Below, piece by piece: positions 62,801-64,000 of a stretch of 64,000 nucleotides of DNA (positions within the stretch are counted from its first letter, which is position 1; each line of letters starts with the position of its first letter). Below the pieces are notes generated by a model. That model did no database searches, was not told where the DNA came from, and saw only the letters and a program-made list of their open reading frames with translations. Source of the DNA: Rhizobiales bacterium dw_265 (GTDB taxonomy: Bacteria; Pseudomonadota; Alphaproteobacteria; Micropepsales; Micropepsaceae); contig JAAVUU010000002.1 of assembly GCA_018449595.1 (NCBI GenBank), positions 496,001 to 560,000 on the forward strand, given 5' to 3'. A program made the position numbers and the translations under genes.

Positions 62801-64000
62801 CCGTGACCGTGAGCGGCCGGGCGGTGATGCTCAGGGCGGAGGCGTTGCCGGCAGCCTGGTCGAGGGTGACGGCATAGTTGGTGTTGAAGGCGGTCAGGCC
62901 CGCGCCGTTGACGGCATAGTGGCCGACATTGCTGGTCCCGTCCGCCGCCGTGGCGAAGCCGGCTGTGCCGGAGACCACATCCGCCAGGCTTTGGCTGCCC
63001 GCGAAGCTGCCGCCGGTGAGGGCATAGCTGCCCGTCAGGCCGGACGGCGTGTCGCCATAGACGCTCTGCGCCGCATCCGCCGTGTAGGTCACCGTGATCG
63101 GACGGGCGGTGATGCTCAGGGCGGTGGCGTTGCCGGCGGCCTGGTCGAGGGTGACGGCATAGTCGGTGTTGAAGGCGGTCAGACCCGAGCCGGTGATGGC
63201 GTAGCGGCCGACATTGCTGGTCCCGTCCGCCGTCGTGGTGAAGCCGGCCGTGCCGGAAACCACGTCCGCCAGGCTTTGGCTGCCCGCGTAGCTGCCGCTG
63301 GTGACGGCGACGGTCCCGCTCGGTCCCGTTGGCATATTGCCATAAACGCTTTGCGCCGCATCCGCCGTGTAGGTCAGCGTGATCGGGCGGGCGGTGATGT
63401 TCAGGGCGGTGGCGTTGCCGGCAGCCTGGTCGAGGGTGACGGCATAGTTGGTGTTGAAGACGGCCAGGCCCGCGCCGTTGATGGCATAGTGGCCGACATT
63501 GCTGGCCCCGTCCGCCGCCGTGGCGAAGCCGGCCGTGCCGGAGACCACGTCCGCCAGGCTCTGGCTGCCGGCATAGCTGCCGCTGGTGACGGCGACGGTC
63601 CCGCCCAGCCCCGACGGCATGTCGCCATAGACGGTCTGCGCCGCATCCGCCGTGTAGGTCAGCGTGATCGGGCGGGCGTTGATGGTCAGGTCCGCGCCGG
63701 CATAGGTGATGGCGTAGTTCGGGTTGTTGGCGTTGGTGACGCTGCCCGCCGTGATGGCATAGCTGCCGATGCCGGTGGTATCGTCCGCCCCGGTGCCGAG
63801 CGAACCCAGAACCGCCGCGCCCGCGCCCAGGCTGGATGTGGTGAACGTCAGCGCCGGATTGGCATCGCCATAGGTCTTCGTCTGCGCATTCGCCGTCACC
63901 GTGATCGGGCGGGCATTGACGGTCAGGCCGCCATCGGCATAGGTGATCGCATAGTTGGACGCCAATCCGTGCGTGAAGGCCGCGTTGTCGATCGAATAGC
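59802..64000 (-). CDS. MBG/YDG-repeat exoprotein (TpsA-like), 5' part beyond the edge
   Basis: The open frame covers about 1400 C-terminal residues and runs off the right edge with no start in view (frame still open to base 64000). About 15 modules of 75-95 residues each begin ARPITVTYTADAASSVYGD or ARPITVTADALTKTYGD and end NYSLTSAQAAGNASALSI or similar, the MBG/YDG repeats of bacterial adhesins. The last module is degenerate, followed by a C-terminal ~85 residues rich in Gly/Ser (APIIIKGGLGTLPSL, FSQIVISGY). The TpsB gene downstream supports secretion as a TpsA protein; the N-terminal TPS domain is not visible. Confidence 0.9.
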   Translation of the reverse strand, partial: YSIDNAAFTHGLASNYAITYADGGLTVNARPITVTANAQTKTYGDANPALTFTTSSLGAGAAVLGSLGTGADDTTGIGSYAITAGSVTNANNPNYAITYAGADLTINARPITLTYTADAAQTVYGDMPSGLGGTVAVTSGSYAGSQSLADVVSGTAGFATAADGASNVGHYAINGAGLAVFNTNYAVTLDQAAGNATALNITARPITLTYTADAAQSVYGNMPTGPSGTVAVTSGSYAGSQSLADVVSGTAGFTTTADGTSNVGRYAITGSGLTAFNTDYAVTLDQAAGNATALSITARPITVTYTADAAQSVYGDTPSGLTGSYALTGGSFAGSQSLADVVSGTAGFATAADGTSNVGHYAVNGAGLTAFNTNYAVTLDQAAGNASALSITARPLTVTADSGQSIVYGDTVPVLTYTVGGSGLVNGDSLSGALVTSATSTSNVGSYGITQGSLAASTNYTITSYTGANLAVTARPITVTADSGQSMVYGDTVPALTYTVGGLVNGDSLSGALATSATATSNVGGYGITQGSLASGNYTITSYTGADLAVTARPITVTYTADAASSVYGDIIGSLTGRSAITSGSLVNGDSLGGAAGFATLADGTSAVGTYGITGSGLTASGNYSLTSAQAAGNASALTITARPITLTYTAFAASSVYGDTPSGLTGTIVLTSGSFAGGQSLSDVVSGPASFATTAEGTSNVGSYAINGSGLASINNNYNVTLGQAAGNATALTVTARPITVTADNGKSMVYGDTVPGLTYTVGGSGLVNGDSLSGALATNATSTSNVGGSYTISQGTLTDANNPNYDITSYTGANLTVTARPITVTYTADAASSVYGDTVGTLAGSYAITSGNLVNADSLSGAASFATTTNGTSNVGAYAISGSGLTAGGNYSLTSAQAAGNASALSIIARPITVTYTADAASSVYGDAIGPLTGSYAITSGNLVNGNSLSGTASFAARADGTSAVGSYGITGSGLTTSGNYNLTTAQAAGNATALSITARPITVTADALTKTYGDASPALSFTTSNLGFGAAVQGSLDTIAGNASGVGNYAITQGSVTNASNPNYAISYIGNTLTIARRPITVTADALARTYGDANPALTYVISSGNLVNGDVFSGTLATAANTTSNVGNYAIVQGTFAATPNYALTYVPGTLSVTARALTVTADDLSRIYGNANPAFTYTIGGAGLANGDTLTGALATAADTHANVGSYAIGQGTLAASANYALVYTPGALAITPAALTVQADDISAATLATAKATATYSGLMAGDDSSVVTGLQFGFFPITNDPRDYDIVPFGALTANYAISYLPGVLTLAAQPPSVFTAPIIIKGGLGTLPSLVVTTGGAASSFSNVATAAIGDSSDTVLFEASLPGKIGGFSQIVISGYSNATDDGDRLVAQ

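Noticed and set aside
59802..64000. Regular direct repeats suggesting a CRISPR array
   Set aside because: The units are 225-290 bases, coding, imperfect and in frame. There are no short identical repeats with unique spacers and no cas genes.

Overview
The window is about 64 kb of GC-rich, densely packed chromosome from an alphaproteobacterium. The lineage markers are a CarD regulator, a 7Fe ferredoxin, an NDUFS4-like complex I accessory subunit, a SUV3-type helicase, DUF3617 proteins, and Caulobacter/Sphingomonas-style TonB-dependent receptors linked to SapC and tryptophan halogenases. I cannot assign a genus from the sequence alone. A member of the Caulobacterales or Micropepsales (Rhizomicrobium-like) group would fit. 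Many neighbouring genes overlap by ATGA/GTGA.

Positions 1-26.3 kb are mostly housekeeping. They hold a SUV3-like helicase with an S4 protein, ferredoxin and carD; a secreted nuclease; an MscS channel; Sua5 and a FAD-linked oxidase; a GH17-GT2 glucan synthase-like protein with an FKBP isomerase; and a dihydroorotase-like amidohydrolase with a LysE exporter. Next come YgfZ, Tag, a sulfur-amino-acid group (CysK, SseA, MetC) with a peptide transporter and HisI, then PerM/AI-2E and CutA. The stretch ends with two unusual glycosylation genes: a GT2 with a SEC-C zinc motif and a TPR-OGT (SPINDLY-like) protein.

Positions 26.3-41.7 kb contain two tRNAs (Arg-TCT, with a duplicated 3' end, and Pro-TGG), the complex I subunit, a 2OG oxygenase, a glutaminyl cyclase, a double cold-shock protein, an OmpR/HK pair, an IscU-like scaffold and a GH13 glucosidase. 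They continue with a DUF559 gene sitting between inverted repeats, a ClpP-like protease, a sirtuin, two DUF3617 proteins, an SDR, an OprB porin, pyrophosphatase, an alcohol dehydrogenase, a lipoprotein and a YbhB protein.

Positions 41.7-43.3 kb are a decay zone. They hold a frameshifted TPR-oxygenase pseudogene that lacks its HxD segment, a perfect 17-bp palindrome, and back-to-back remnants of two different transposases.

Positions 43.3-57.9 kb form the most distinctive locus. A leftward series runs TonB receptor, flavin-dependent halogenase, Kef-type antiporter, second halogenase, SapC, JmjC-like cupin. A rightward series runs FecI-like sigma factor, FecR-like anti-sigma, and an STN-domain TonB receptor that is a paralogue of the first but carries a one-base frameshift. 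The second halogenase has Arg where flavin halogenases have the catalytic Lys. The locus looks like outer-membrane uptake and sensing of a complex nutrient coupled to oxidative or halogenating chemistry. The substrate is not evident.

Positions 58.0-64.0 kb hold a two-partner secretion pair: a TpsB/FhaC transporter and the C-terminal ~1400 residues of a giant exoprotein built from about 15 MBG/YDG-type repeats, which runs off the right edge.
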